Part shown: positions 25,301-37,114 of the stretch, piece after piece
How positions within the stretch are numbered: position 1 is the first letter of the stretch
Layout of the letters: each line of letters starts with the position of its first letter
Assembly (NCBI GenBank): GCA_019802505.1
Contig: JAFMOC010000107.1
Coordinates: 544,001 to 608,000, forward strand
Length of the DNA: 64,000 nucleotides
Direction of reading: 5' to 3'
DNA from: Corydoras sp. C115
Lineage: Eukaryota > Chordata > Actinopteri > Siluriformes > Callichthyidae
The notes under the pieces: model-generated
The model's input: only the letters and a program-made list of their open reading frames with translations
Databases searched by the model: none
Told to the model about the DNA's origin: nothing
Position numbers and translations under genes: made by a program

Positions 25301-27044
25301 CATTAAGACTTATATTTGCCATTGAGAGTTATGAGGTGCCTTATGAAAAATAGTAGTTTAGACAGAACCACAACACACCATACTTTTATCACACTAACAC
25401 CCATAACATTTAAAATAAATAAGAGAATTATATATGTTAATAAAATTATTGATTAGAAAATAAGCCAAATGTAATTCCACATCTGTTAATGCAGACTGTT
25501 AAATATGAGACTTTGAGACACGCATCACTTCTAATGCTCTTAAATATACCTGCAAGCATCTGTATTTTTAAGCAGTACATAAATAGTACTGCTGCAGTTC
25601 TGTGGTTCTGATGGCACCTGATACACATGTCTGCAGAAAAACAGCAGTGTGAGAGTGAACAAACACAGCAGATGCCATATAATGCAAAAGCTATTAAAAT
25701 CACTAACAAACTGAGACTGACACGTGAAAGTGCACACAGACAGATGAGTGCACACAGACAGATGAGTGCACACAGACAGATGAGTGCACACAGACAGATG
25801 AGTGCACACAGACAGTGCCGAAAGTTCACACATAGAGACACACGAAAGAAAAAAACTGTAAAGTGTAAACCCTTAATCAAACTAATAGTTGGACTAAGTC
25901 AAGTTAAGTGACACTTTTCAAAACACTAAATCATTTTGACTAATGTTTGTTTGATTAGTGAAATTTGCATTATCAAATCATTATTAAACACAATAAGCCC
26001 TTTCTACTGTACCTTCTGACTTGCAAGCTCTTCCTGATAGCGGCGCTGCTCCTCATGCATGTGGTTCAGCTCTTCTTGCTGACTCTGCAGCTGGAGTTGT
26101 AACTCCAAAGTCTTATTGCCATTACACTCCACAGGTGATGTTTCTGCACTGCGGTTCGATTTGGTTATTCCCAGCTGGAATGGGCGTAAAATGCGCGAAG
26201 AGTTACGGAAATCGAATGTGAATGCTGAGCCAGTGGAATCTGAGCGGAACAAAACAAACTTTTATCAATTAATGTAACATAATATTTGAAGCTACAAGAG
26301 TATTTTTCAAAACAGTTAAAATTTTCTAAAAAGTCTCCATCGACAAAACAAATATAAACCTAAAAACATATGGTATTACAGGAGAGTACAATTTCTGATT
26401 TCAGAGAAATGACTGCAGGAGTCTCACGTCTTTGGAGTTGTAAAAGGTTCTCCCGTCGCTGGCTGTCAGCTGCAGGTTTGTGCTCCGGCATGTCCTTGGT
26501 GTTGTCCACCATCTCCCATTCCTCACTATTGCCGGTGTAAAACACACTGCGTCGGTTCTCTGCACTACGGGTCGGTCGCAGATGAGACATGCTGTTTCTG
26601 AAGCAAAAAGGGTGAAAATTTTTTTTTGTACATTTTGTTTGTTGAATTACATGTTTTTAAAAAATCAGAAGGGAATTACTATAGAGTTTTGATTCCCTAA
26701 TGAAGTGTTTTGATGGCTGTTTCAAAGAAAACACATTTTATAACCCGATACATAATACAGAGGAAACAACCTTATGGTGAGAAACAATAAGCTTGCTCTT
26801 TACAAAAACTTATACAGAAATAGTGAGTAGTAAAGTAGTTTAATAAATATGTCATTAAAGTAGTTTGAAAATATGTGATAATCAATAATTAAAATACTAA
26901 TAGACACCAAGGGCCTAGAGAAACAAAGCTATGTTTCAGTTCCTATTAGTCAAAGTGTACTAACATTTGATTAACATTTCCCACGCCATCCAAAAGAAGA
27001 AATGTTAAGGCAGCAATGCTAATCGAACCTTTTAAAAATATTTA

Positions 27045-27076
<32 letters not shown>

Positions 27077-30000
27077 AGCAGGGATTTACCTCAGTTCACT
27101 ACTCCACTGTCGGAATGAAAAGTTTGGTGTTGTAACATTCCTTGCTGTATGAAGTCCAACCAAGCCATTAGCGTTGGCCTCCTCTGTGAAATCACTGCGC
27201 ACACTCTCCAAGCCTTCATTTAGCAGCTCGGGGATTACGGAGTCTACAACACCAGAAAAAAAACTCATTCAGATTAGCCCGGAAAATTTTTTTTTACCTA
27301 ATTAATGCTCTATTGCTACTGCTTCTCCAGTGCAGTAAAGTAACAACCACATCTACCACAACAATGATGAGCATCTTAACCAACGAAGGGCAACAGCTGC
27401 TCACCTCAGCTGTGTGTGTGTGTGTGTGTGGCTTTAGAAAAATGTGAACAAATGACCTGTGCCCTCTGTATGTTGCACAAAGAAAACTGTTTAAAACTGT
27501 TTATTCCACAAAATCAAGTCAGAATCACATATTTGAGATTTTAGTGAATTCTACTTCTAAATCTTTGCTCATTTCCTAGTATGGACTCCACCCGAGCTCT
27601 TTTGATAATAATAATAATGCACCTGTACTGTGACCCCTGTGCACACAAAATGCACTGCTGATATGGCCAGCTCAGAAAAGACTATCTGAAAGTTAAACAA
27701 AAGTTTTATTAAAGTAAATTAATCAAAAAAGTATTTATGTGATGTTCAATCATCTATGAGTGACGCGGTGATGCAGTGTGGCGTAGCTACAAGGGCCTGG
27801 GTTTGATTTCAGTGCAGTATGTAGAGTATGCAGATTTTTCCATCTTAAATCGAAGCAGATACGGCTTCAGAACATTGCTCATAGAAGCAACAATGACACA
27901 GTGCCGAGAACGAAACATTCAAACATCTAATCACAAGTTCAGCATCAAACTGCTGAATCATATTTTATTTTTAAACAGTGACTCTGGCCTGGGAGCTTTA
28001 TAGGCCAACTGCCTGTAGAAAACAAGGGCAGACTGCATTTTTGGGTTCCTTAGCCGCTCACTACAGTGACATCTGCTGGATGTTTAAGGCACTAGGTATG
28101 TGAACTGAGGGTCCAATAATGTGCTGCTCCTCCATTTGCATTCTACAGCTTTCTACAGGAGAAACTCTTAGAGGAGACCACAGATGCTGATTTGCCTCGT
28201 CGTTTACCAGCTGGGAAGTCCTGGTTTTATTCATTGGTTAGGTGGACTAGGTACTTTTTGTGTGGAAATTGCCTTTTCACTCTGTCTGGATGGATTTCCC
28301 CCGGGAACTCCAATTCCCTCTTACACCAAGACGTTAGAGGGAAATGATGCTTGTGTCTGCACTATGATGAGCAAGCAACCTGGGATAGGCTTCAGCCCTT
28401 TTAGCCAGCATCAGCAGGTTGCATTAATGATGACAAAAGGATAAGGATGAATAAATAAATGGTTTAATAATTAAGAGATCTGTTCCCAATCTGGCTATAA
28501 ACCTTTGCCATCAACTCAAAGATTATATTGTATTGCATACAGACACACACACACACATATATAATATTTATCTATTCTGTCTAATGTGGTTTATTTTATA
28601 CTCTTCTCAAACACACCTGTATCTTTGGCGATCAGGCCTGTATGTGGGTGCTGCATGTTTGGGGAAAAACTGCTCTCGCGGTTGCCGGATCCCCTTGTGT
28701 TACTGAACTCCCACCTTTTCTGCTGGAGCTGTTGAAGCCAGTATTGCATCGTTTTCTTGTTCGGGGCCTGCACAAAAGGAAATATTCAAAAAGATCTTAA
28801 ACATCAGCTTCATGTCTTATTCATCCACTTGGTTCTGCGTGGCTTCAGTGTATAATACTGTAACTAATCCACTTCTTGTTTTGGGTTGTATACTTCCTCC
28901 TTGAATCTTATTATGCAGACTTTGGTTGATCAATGCCAACAGACTGTGAAGTTTTTGTGAAAGTATTTTTACACAGTGCGTATCTGGTACTGCAGGTGGT
29001 AGACAACAGTCCCGTTAGAGGAACAGGGTCAGGTGTAATCATGACTGAGCAGATCACGTTGCTTTCAGTCTCACTTCCAGATTAAACTGCACTAAGGTTT
29101 AATAATTTTCAAAAAACACCTCACCACCATGCGCACATGAGGGACTACCGTCTGTTAGTGTTTGATGGAAAACATTCATATTTACCATACTACACCTCTG
29201 AATAGAGTTTTTATTAGGAACAGGAAGTATGAGTAACGAAGAACTAAATGAAACAAAGAGGTTGACTTATTAAAAAACTTTAAAAACTCTAAAGAATTAT
29301 TAGCAAGTTCAGTCTGAAAATAAAAAACTAAAATACTGTACTGAACATCCAAAAGTCTGTAATATAATAAGTGATTCAGCTAGAAAATGGAAAATAGTAT
29401 GAGGATATTTGAAGCTTTCTTTCATTTGTGCACAAAACAGTCAAACGGAAAGAGAAATAGACATTTTAAACCACATTTACAAGACCAAAGCATAACAACC
29501 ATCACACAAAGGCAATTAAGTAGCCAGTGGTATAGTTTTAAATAGAACTACAAAACTGTTGCAACATTGTCATTGCAAGAGTCACATCAACAGATAAGAA
29601 GGGTTTAATACTTTATTTTAACCCTGGATACAGAAATATAAACTGCAAACCTAATGCCCAGGCTGCATTTTTGATCACTATGTCATAGAAAGCCATCCCA
29701 AAGTGAAGGATCCTTATTTTTTAGGGACATAGTCATGAAGTGTAGTATGATTTTCATAATACAACAGATACATCCTTTGCACTCATGTGGTGACTGAAAT
29801 TTAGCATTTGCTTTCAAACGTTTTGAACTGTAGTTGGAAGGGGCAGGACTGCTTACTACAAAACAGTGTATTTCAGCATTCCACTCTAAAGTCTGGTGAG
29901 CACCCATGTGTAAACAGCACATGCCACTCAACTCACTCTGTGCACAGAGCATGCCCCTCTGTGAATGATACACGCCTGGGTGTAAAACGAAGCATTCCAT

Positions 30001-30801
30001 TCTCTAACCTGATAGGTGTCCCAGTGTTTATGGATGCTGTGACTTCAGAAAGAAAAGCTACCTCTGTTCAAACAGCACATGCTTGGCTACATGGTACAAT
30101 TCAACGTGCACTTAATAGGTGTTGTTACATATTACACTTAATGTGTATTTAATAAGTACCACAGTATACTTACAGGACACAGATAATAAAGAACATTTTA
30201 CTATGTATGCACTACTAGTCTCTATGCATATAGCAACTGATAGTTAGGTGACCACCTACTTCAACCAGATGGAGAAATGCAAAATTCAAAAACAGAAACT
30301 CACACCTGCAAATGAAGAAACCACAAACGTAAATAGAAAAGGTAAAGCTTATGCTTGTGTTACCTTTACATTACTTTTTTGAAGTGTGGTTTGTAATGGG
30401 AATAAACTAAAATTAAAAAATGAACTATAACTGTCCACTGTACGGACATGCTTTAAAAATTAAAAAGTACAAGAAACCTAGGGGGGAAAGTTCTACCAAC
30501 ATGTAATGTCTGGTGAATCCAGGTCATCAAAGCCTCAAAATGTGAAGAAATATTCTACTAGATTAATTTGCATAATTGTTAATGCATTTTCAGTAGCATT
30601 TCAATATTTTGTGTGTATGAACTTTGTGTAGTTAGACGTTCACAGCACTTATTCATTCATTCATTATCTTCCGCTTTATCCTCTATTAGGGTCTTGGGGG
30701 GGGGGGGTTTCCCCATGCCCATCCAGGGGAGAACGTTTTGGGCGCTGGGCAGATACACTTAGGACAGGGCGCCAATCTATCGCTGGGCACGCACACACTC
30801 A

Positions 30802-30836
<35 letters not shown>

Positions 30837-31029
30837 TATATGGGGGCAATTTTGAGAACTCAATTGATTTGATCCATGTTTTTGGACTGTGGGAGGAAAG
30901 CGGAGAACCCGGAGGAAAGCCCACACGGACACGGGGAGAACGTTCACAGCACTGAAAGCTGAACTATTAACAGAATCAGAGAGGTTCAGTGAGCATGTAC
31001 TGATTGTATATGTTTGTAAACAAGAGAAC

Positions 31030-31071
<42 letters not shown>

Positions 31072-31660
31072 AGGAGGAGGGCGGGGCTGCAACTAAAAAA
31101 CTAAATAAACAGTTAAATCCCCCCAAAAAAAGCAGAACTTGCATATTTGACATCGTGGTTCTCAAATGAATTTCTAATGAAATGAACTGAAAGTGTGTGA
31201 GAGCTTTGAGAGAGCAGATCGACTGCGCGGTGAGAGGCTGATTTTGGGATCCAGTGCGGGCTGGACATACCTTCAGCTGGAACTCTTTGGCCGCCGTGCG
31301 GATCTCGAACTGACCCTCCTCACCCTCCACGTCGTAAGTGAAACAGGCGTCGGCGATTTCGATGTGGCCCAGCGGCAGGACGTCGTGAGGGGACTTAAAG
31401 TAATACAAGTTACATTTTCGGGGGTCGTAGACGAACCAGCGGGTTTTGTAGCCCTTCAGCGGCCCCATGCCCACCAGTTTGTTCAGGTAGCCGCAGAGTT
31501 TCTGCGCTTGTTCCTTCGCCCCCTCCAGCTCGGCCACGTCGACCGACTTGGCCCCCGTAACCCGGGTGTTCCTGGCCGGAGCGGCCGCCGCGCCTTCCTC
31601 CTCTTCGCGCATCTTCACTCCAAATTCTGCCGAGTGCCGAATGCGCCCTGCTTTTTCCAT
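19393..31660 (-). CDS. tbc1d2b: TBC1 domain family member 2B (Rab GTPase-activating protein)
   Basis: GAP for Rab GTPases in endosomal traffic. Thirteen exons join without a frame break: 31271-31660, 28617-28767, 27090-27243, 26428-26597, 26013-26239, 23488-23835, 22919-23029, 22604-22800, 21765-22259, 21166-21283, 20744-20929, 20404-20525, 19393-19588. The sum is 2865 nt, 954 residues plus TGA (human TBC1D2B: 963). An N-terminal PH domain (about 50-150; KLCGYLNKL, RWFVYD, YYFKSP, then MQYWLQQLQQKRWEF) is followed by a low-complexity linker, coiled coils rich in Q, E and L (about 340-560), and a TBC domain (about 650-870). The TBC domain keeps the arginine finger in IELDLLRT (about R707) and the glutamine finger in GYCQGLN (about Q744). 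The C-terminus ends in an acidic DDEEDN. The ATG at 31660 was taken as first in frame; a second Met at codon 17 is possible. The B paralogue is preferred over TBC1D2 because of EVSVGVKWENY, the C-terminal tail and the sh2d7/cib2 neighbours. Confidence 0.95.
19776..20176. mobile_element. hAT-like MITE (non-autonomous DNA transposon)
   Basis: About 400 bp beginning tagggctg and ending cacccct-a. It carries the atagtcgactatgagg-type imperfect palindromes near both ends that are common in fish hAT MITEs (agtcgaatc and gtcgac repeats). It is flanked by 8-bp near-identical duplications, gtagcaag (19768-19775) and gtagcaat (20177-20184); an 8-bp duplication is the hAT signature. It sits in the last intron of tbc1d2b and has no coding capacity. 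It also carries a CTCF-like acaagatggcgcta. Confidence 0.75.
21597..21722 (+). repeat. Old SINE fragment (body)
   Basis: Plus-oriented body of the DANA/mermaid-like SINE: gggtttcctcccacaggcta, aaacatagattcaaggtaaa, taaattgctctatatagtg, then a gtgtgatgg tract. No head is visible. It lies in a tbc1d2b intron, close to the acceptor side of the 495-nt TBC exon. Confidence 0.6.
23336..23455 (-). repeat. Old SINE fragment (body)
   Basis: Minus-oriented: gcgtgggcagatacccccag, gaccgggcatcaatttatcg, ctaggcacacacac, then aaactgtggaagggaaccgg. This is the same order as the intact copies at 61510 and 62085. It lies just downstream of tbc1d2b exon 6 (donor at 23487). Confidence 0.6.
25730..25815. repeat. 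18-bp minisatellite, about 4.8 units
   Basis: Tandem gtgcacacagacagatga, four perfect units plus 14 bp, in a tbc1d2b intron. The length is divisible by three, so it produces repeated peptides in several open frames on both strands. Those ORFs are artefacts of the repeat. Confidence 0.95.
27045..27069. repeat. (AC)n microsatellite
   Basis: A perfect AC run just beyond the donor of tbc1d2b exon 3. Confidence 0.9.
27762..27822 (+). repeat. SINE head fragment
   Basis: gacgcggtgatgcagtgtgg followed by gcctgggtttgatttcagtg resembles the tRNA-like head (box A to box B) of DANA/mermaid SINEs. The body is missing here. It lies in a tbc1d2b intron. Confidence 0.5.
28222..28465 (+). repeat. Old SINE-like copy with ATGAATAAATAA tail
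   Basis: ggatttcccccgggaactcc, cctgggataggcttcagccc and ggataaggatgaataaataa match the body and tail order of DANA-type SINEs (tttcctccgggtgctcc, ggctccagcccc, ggataagcgg, then GAATG repeats). It is strongly diverged and has no detectable target-site duplication. Confidence 0.5.
30650..30939 (-). mobile_element. 5'-truncated SINE with target-site duplication
   Basis: Minus-oriented copy: tail (attcattcattcatt), cttccgctttatcctct, a 12-G run, a CA tract, then the body as far as cacggggagaa. There it stops abruptly, and the tRNA-like head is absent. It is flanked exactly by a 14-bp duplication acgttcacagcact (30636-30649 and 30940-30953). The duplication therefore abuts the truncation point, so the copy was short when it inserted. 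It lies in tbc1d2b intron 1. Confidence 0.88.
30805..30834. repeat. (CA)n tract inside SINE
   Basis: A perfect CA run grown from the cactcactcacacac segment normally present in this SINE body. Confidence 0.85.
31030..31071. repeat. (ACAG)n microsatellite
   Basis: About ten perfect ACAG units in tbc1d2b intron 1, about 200 bp beyond the donor of exon 1. Confidence 0.95.
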
Positions 31661-31830
31661 CCACGTGACGCGTCGCTCGCGCGCATGCTGTTGCTAAGCA
31701 TTTCGGGAAATGGAGTCCGTTACGTGCTCCTGGCGGCGCTACGCGCGCGTGCTTGCATAGAACGCGGTGAGGTCAAACGCGCAGGCGCAGTGCGTTTCAC
31801 GAGCGCAGGGGCAACACGTTCTCCCCGGAG
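31661..31830 (-). promoter_or_regulatory. tbc1d2b: tbc1d2b promoter region, CpG-rich
   Basis: High CpG density directly upstream of the start codon and no TATA box. An E-box cacgtgac (31662-31669) touches the start codon. A near-match to the NRF-1 consensus, cgcgcaggcgcag, lies around 31779. The leader appears very short or the transcription start lies a little further up; this was not determined. Confidence 0.55.
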
Positions 31831-32054
31831 TCTGAGAGAAAAAGCACAAAAAACATTACAACACTGCTCTCAATAATCCACCTTCTTTTACAAAACGATA
31901 TATTATTTTAATTGTTATTTTAACATCGTTTTCTTTGCTTTGTGACAAAATTGTAGTTCGGTGTTGTATTGTTGGATGGATACGTTTCTCAATTAACAAG
32001 TGGAAACACTAATAATGAGTACAATAGAACATTTTCAAAATTAAAATATTAAAC

Positions 32055-32391
32055 ATGGGTGGCACGGTGGTTTAGTGGTTTAGCATGTTCTCCTCTCAGC
32101 TCTAGGGATTCCCGGTTCGAATCCTCATCTGGGTGGAGTTTCCATGTTCTCCCCGTGTCCATGTGGGTTTCCTCCAGGTTCTCCGGTTTCCTCCCACAGT
32201 CCAAAAACATGGATCAAGTCAATTGAATTCTCCAAATTGCCCCATATAGAGTGTGTCTGTGTGAGTGAGTGTGTGCCCAGCGATGGATTGGCGCCCTGTC
32301 CTGGGTCTGTCTGCGCCCGAGACGTTCTCCCCTGGACAAGCATGAGGAACCCCACCGCGACCCTAATAGAGAATGAATGAATGAATGAATA
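32055..32391 (+). mobile_element. tRNA-derived SINE, DANA/mermaid-like, full length
   Basis: The most intact plus-strand copy. The head gggtggcacggtggtttag leads to a box-B-like ggttcgaatcc. The conserved body follows, then gtgtgtctgtgtgagtgagt, a middle block with gcgatggattggcgccctg and cgttctcccctggac, cccaccgcgaccctaataga, and a GAATG tail. This copy lacks the ggataaagcggaag segment seen in others. No clear target-site duplication was found. Confidence 0.85.
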
Positions 32392-32524
32392 GTTACACTA
32401 TCAAGTTCTCCCCAAAGACATGAAAATATCCTATTTATCCTGTAGTGATCTTTGCCCTCATTGATTGGGAAGAGAAGCCCATTAAATAGCCTAAAACCAA
32501 TCAAAGTATACAGGGTAAACCCCC

Positions 32525-32526
<2 letters not shown>

Positions 32527-32558
<32 letters not shown>
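32527..32558. repeat. (CA)n microsatellite
   Basis: A perfect CA run of about 16 units in the tbc1d2b-sh2d7 intergenic region. Confidence 0.95.
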
Positions 32559-32561
<3 letters not shown>

Positions 32562-33612
32562 GCACCTATTAACAATTTGGTTTTACAATTCACCATTTAC
32601 AAGTTTCATGTTTATATGTCATAAGACACCAGAAAAAACTTAACACAACCTAGGGAGCAAGCTAAATTATGTAGCAGTGAGCTGAAGTGCAGAATCATCA
32701 AATATTGACCTATTGCTAATCTGTTCTAATGTAAATCCATCCAATCAATTCACTCTCAGGCCCTTGTACTGGATGTAGCCATCTGCTGGAAGTCAATGAA
32801 AAGCTTGATTGTACAAGATGAATGACCAGCAAGCAATGGGTTACAGTATTGATGAGATGATGAGGTTGAGCAGCCAGCTTGAAATGGTCTAAAAATTCAT
32901 GTGAAGGAGCAGACCATTGTATTTTAATTGCGCTGTGTAATGCAGTAATGCAGTAATAAGTAACATTTCTAAACAGTAAGTAAGTTTATCATCATTTAAG
33001 TCATCATTGGCATACTAATTTACAGTAACATGCACAACACTGTTCAGAGGAGAGAAATTGCATAGATTATAAATCTAGCAGAGAAGCTTTATGGGTTAGA
33101 AGTAGTTTAAGTTGGGAGAACAACAATAAGTCACCAATAATAAATTAAAGAACTAGTGCTGTATGTGCTGGGAATTTATGTACACTTTAATGACTGTAGC
33201 CGTATTTATTTTTCTATTTATTTGTGTGAACAAGTTTTTTGTTTACAGTTGTTAAGTTTAAATCACCAGAAAGTAATTATTGATGATAAATCCTGTCTGT
33301 TTTTAACATTCACTATTTAATGTTGACGTAGAGCATACAGATGCAAGTGTCTGTGAAGCAGGTCACCACTGGGAGGTGCAAACACATAACTGAACTTTGT
33401 CTCCACAAACTCATTAGACTAAGATGTTACATCTGACACCGCCTTCGTCGAGTGAAGCCTTTTTTTGCGTGGGTTTGTACATTTATTCAGTCGTTGTTAA
33501 TGCTGCATAAAGAATTTTAATTTTTTGAACCATGAAGAGGGCTGAAATTATATATAAAAACAATGCTCTATCTGAATTGTACCGTACACAGCATTTTTCA
33601 TACTTATCCTTT

Positions 33613-33616
<4 letters not shown>

Positions 33617-33661
<45 letters not shown>
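33617..33661. repeat. (TG)n microsatellite
   Basis: A perfect TG run of about 22 units, preceded by a short T tract. Confidence 0.95.
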
Positions 33662-33662
<1 letters not shown>

Positions 33663-36062
33663 CTCTCATTCTAAGCATGTGTATCATTCTAAAGCATTAT
33701 ATATGTTGCTGATAAAGACCTGATAAGGTTGAACCAGGACACTGGAAGTGAGGAATTGCCTGTTACACAAAGATACTGGGAGATCTATGACACTGTGCAT
33801 CATTCGGATCAGTTAAACCCTGTGTTTCCAGTAGGTCACAAGGTTAAACGTCATATTCTGGTTGCTGGTAGCTGCTGCTGGAGCTGTTGTTTGGGAGCGA
33901 AACACTTTGGTTTCCTGTGCTACAGAGTTAACTGCAAACTGTATGAACGTGACGTCTGATTGATGTCATCGTTACAAGTTTCTGTTAAGACATTTCACTA
34001 ATAAACAATAGCAAGGGGTATTTTGTATTAGCACTTGTGAAATTTTTCACAGATATTACTTTAGTAAACATTCAGATTCAGTATATTCAGGATAAGTTAC
34101 ATGCAAGTATGCAAAAATACATTTTCTATACTGTACTAGTGCAGAACCACTGGCTCCAAACAATCTCATGGTGACATTCTATCCCATCTGATGTGTGACC
34201 TTTATGAAATGTCAAGCATATCTTATATGCAAGACCAATCAGACTGCTTCCACCCCCTGTCTATCACTAACCTTCAGCAATAAGATGGAAAATTAAGCAA
34301 TGTTGACCTTATTTACTAAACTGCCGTATTGCCGTATATTCAAACAAAAGCAAGCATTATATATATATATAGTAAAATAAAAAAATATACATAACTATAT
34401 ATACATATATGACAATGAGTTTTTCCATGAATTTTTGTAAACAATTAACTTTTTTTTAAAGTCAATGATGTGTGAATTATGTCATTATATTATAACAGGT
34501 GCTTTTCCTTCCCTTATTCATAAAATAAATAATTAACTGTAGGGGATCTGGATGACAAGTTTGTTGGAGTTTGAACAGCCTCTGTTAAGATATCAAGGAC
34601 AGTTAGAATCTTTTTATAGAATATAATAGAGTCACTATAAAACACAAAGTTTTGAGTTTATATGAAAGCGCTGCACCTTAATTTGGTTATTGAACAATTT
34701 CTAATATGCTATAAGTAATATAATTGGTATGTGAACATGAATATGGGTGCATTTATACCAATACCAGTATAATTTCTGGTTGTTTTATATAATTCCCCTT
34801 GGAAGTGTTGCATTGACTTTTAGTTATATGTAAGAGTAAAGGTACAACCAAGCATCAATACTGTTAAGGGTTTCCTTCAGAACTGTTTCCTTTCCCAGAA
34901 CCAGATTGATATAAATGGGATATCATCCTCTAACAGTCTGCACAGGAACAGTGTCTTGATTCTTTACTGGAAACAAGTATACATACACATGAGCATGCAA
35001 ACCACTGTAAATTAGTCATGTGAAATTTCCTTCTGCACTCGCAGGGCGTAATGTGATTCATAATTGTCCAAAGGGAGCTACTGTATCATACGGTACCTGT
35101 GACTGAGCAAAAGAATTGAGGTCAGGTAAAAAGTTACAGTAGTTCCACTGTGAGTCTTTGTGTGATTGTTGGCGGATCTGAGGGAACTGCTTTTGGGTGA
35201 AACTAGTAGCTAGTAGGCAGGTATGAATGTATTGGTGTCCCACATACTTCGGGGAAAGTGTAGGCCACGCTGCCCAAACAATAATAAAAGCACACAGCCT
35301 CAAACCATGATGTAGGAACTGTACATTACAGTAATCTTATGTTTAAGGGTATTCCAGGCAAAAATTTCAACAGCAGAATTACAAAGCAGATACTTAAATG
35401 AAATGTTTAAATGTTTTTGTTTTCAGAAAAAAAAGAAATTAATACATATGAATACATCTGAAAAAAATCTGATAAATTATTCTCACATTTAAAAAAGGAT
35501 TCATATATAAATACAAGTGTTAATGAAAACTTTAAAAAGTGACAAAAAACACAGAATATACATATAAACAAAAATTTAAGTTCAGTTTTAATTTAAAAAA
35601 CGTTTGAATAACTACATTAGTCTGTCTTTCATAAAGCTTTGGGTAAAACAAATAAACCATTGTGCTTTAACAAAACTTATTTATATGTACTTACTTAAAG
35701 TATCTAATTCTCTATAACTTGGCACATTGTAATTCATACTGTAAACTATACCCATGTCACAGTCTGTTTGAAATACACCATTCTTTGCTGGCAACATTTG
35801 CAACCACAGTTTTTTCCTCAGCTTGTTTGGTTCCATTTGTCTTCAGGAAACCCAAAGGTGGTGAAAACCCTCAAGCATTTGATACAGAGTGCGTATGCTT
35901 TTTTTCCTCTTCATTTGTAGTCTAACGGATGAGCTGTTCTCTTCTGTCGCCTCTGAATTTTCCACCCCCTATTGGAACCCTGCGTAATGTAAATGTCAGC
36001 AATGTATATTAGCACTGTATTTGTCGGTACTCCTTCAGAACGCCTTTTCTTTCCTCTTCAAC

Positions 36063-36570
36063 AGCCAAGGTGAACAGCTGCCTTGTGCAACATGAGACAA
36101 AAACTACAGCATATGCAGCACTGCTCCTCAGCAGGTACGTCTTCACATAGTTTCGCTCTGATTTCTACACATGTTTAGAATACCTAGCACAATAACTAAA
36201 TAAATGTGTTAGGCCGAATTAAACATTCACAATTATGAACTATAATTTTATTACTTATGCAATGTGTTTGTTAATTGAATTTAACTTTTGGGAAACAATA
36301 ACACGTGGCTTATACAAAGTGAATGGCATAATAACATATTATTTATTTATTCATTTGTGAGGGTGGGGTGAAGGTTTACTACATGTGTGAAATTTTTTTT
36401 TTAATATTAATAATTGTTTTGAATACTATATTAATACATTGCGTTCATTAGTTCTAAGGCCTGGTGCACGCCTCAAACCTCAACTTAAACACTTTGCTGG
36501 AGAACATTTGATGGAGCAGAAGAGAACCAAGTCTCATCGGTTTCATTCATGCCTGTTGTTTTTTCTGAAG
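36063..36570 (+). other. sh2d7: Candidate upstream sh2d7 exons (leader or N-terminal extension)
   Basis: Two exon-like segments precede the sh2d7 start. One ends at 36134 with GCAG|gtacgt. The other runs from an acceptor near 36461 (ttctaag) to 36570 with donor AAG|gtaaac. The second contains an ATG at 36511 whose 20 codons are in frame with the exon starting at 37102 (acceptor cattcag). Splicing them would add 24 residues (starting MEQKRTK) before the Met at 37115. The first segment is stop-interrupted when joined, so it would be leader only. All of this rests on splice-site appearance. Confidence 0.35.
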
Positions 36571-37114
36571 GTAAACATTATGACTTGAATTACTAAAAAC
36601 AGACACACACAAATTTAAATAGATATTTATCACAACTTTACTGCATACAATTTTTACCTCATGAAAACAAAAGTGTCTTTTGTTTGTATTTTATCCTGTA
36701 ACAGATCTTTACATGGTACAGATTCCTAAGAGCTTCATAGCATCAACATAACCTTTGTTTCTAGTCTATAGTCTTAGTGAGCCATTGCTCTACACTGTGT
36801 TTGTTAGTGTTGTACCTGTTTTCAACAAACCTAATTCAACTAATCAGATAACAGCCCATTACAAGGGAAAATTAGTTAAAACAAAAAAGTACTAACAAGC
36901 ACAGCTGTATACTGCCATATGCACTGTTGGAGATGTTGTCTAGGCTAACAGAAAAGATAAAGATGAACAGTGGCTGCTTTATAATAGCCTGAGGCTTTTT
37001 ATACACCCAGGCGGAACATAGGCAAATGAAGCCAACAGAACATACTGATCATATGACTTTACTGATCATAGCCTGCATTAAACTCTCTCCTAACGCATTC
37101 AGGATCGGGTGAGG

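Larger units (their letters stand above)
31831..36062. other. Intergenic region between tbc1d2b and sh2d7 (divergent promoters)
   Basis: About 4.2 kb between the divergently transcribed tbc1d2b and sh2d7. It contains one SINE (32055-32391) and the microsatellites at 32527 and 33617. The remaining ORFs are short, contain microsatellite or SINE sequence, and show no family resemblance. Shared cis-regulatory elements would be expected here but none can be pinpointed. Confidence 0.5.

Noticed and set aside
25446..25911. Overlapping ORFs on both strands with repeated peptides
   Set aside because: They are produced by the 18-bp minisatellite, whose length is divisible by three. No domain and no splice context.
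31193..31876. A 227-codon plus-strand ORF, the longest in the window
   Set aside because: It is antisense to tbc1d2b exon 1 and its promoter. It is open only because the region is GC-rich, while the minus frame encodes a clear PH domain.
33729..33959. 76-codon ORF between tbc1d2b and sh2d7
   Set aside because: No family resemblance, no splice signals that connect it to either gene, and ordinary length for chance.
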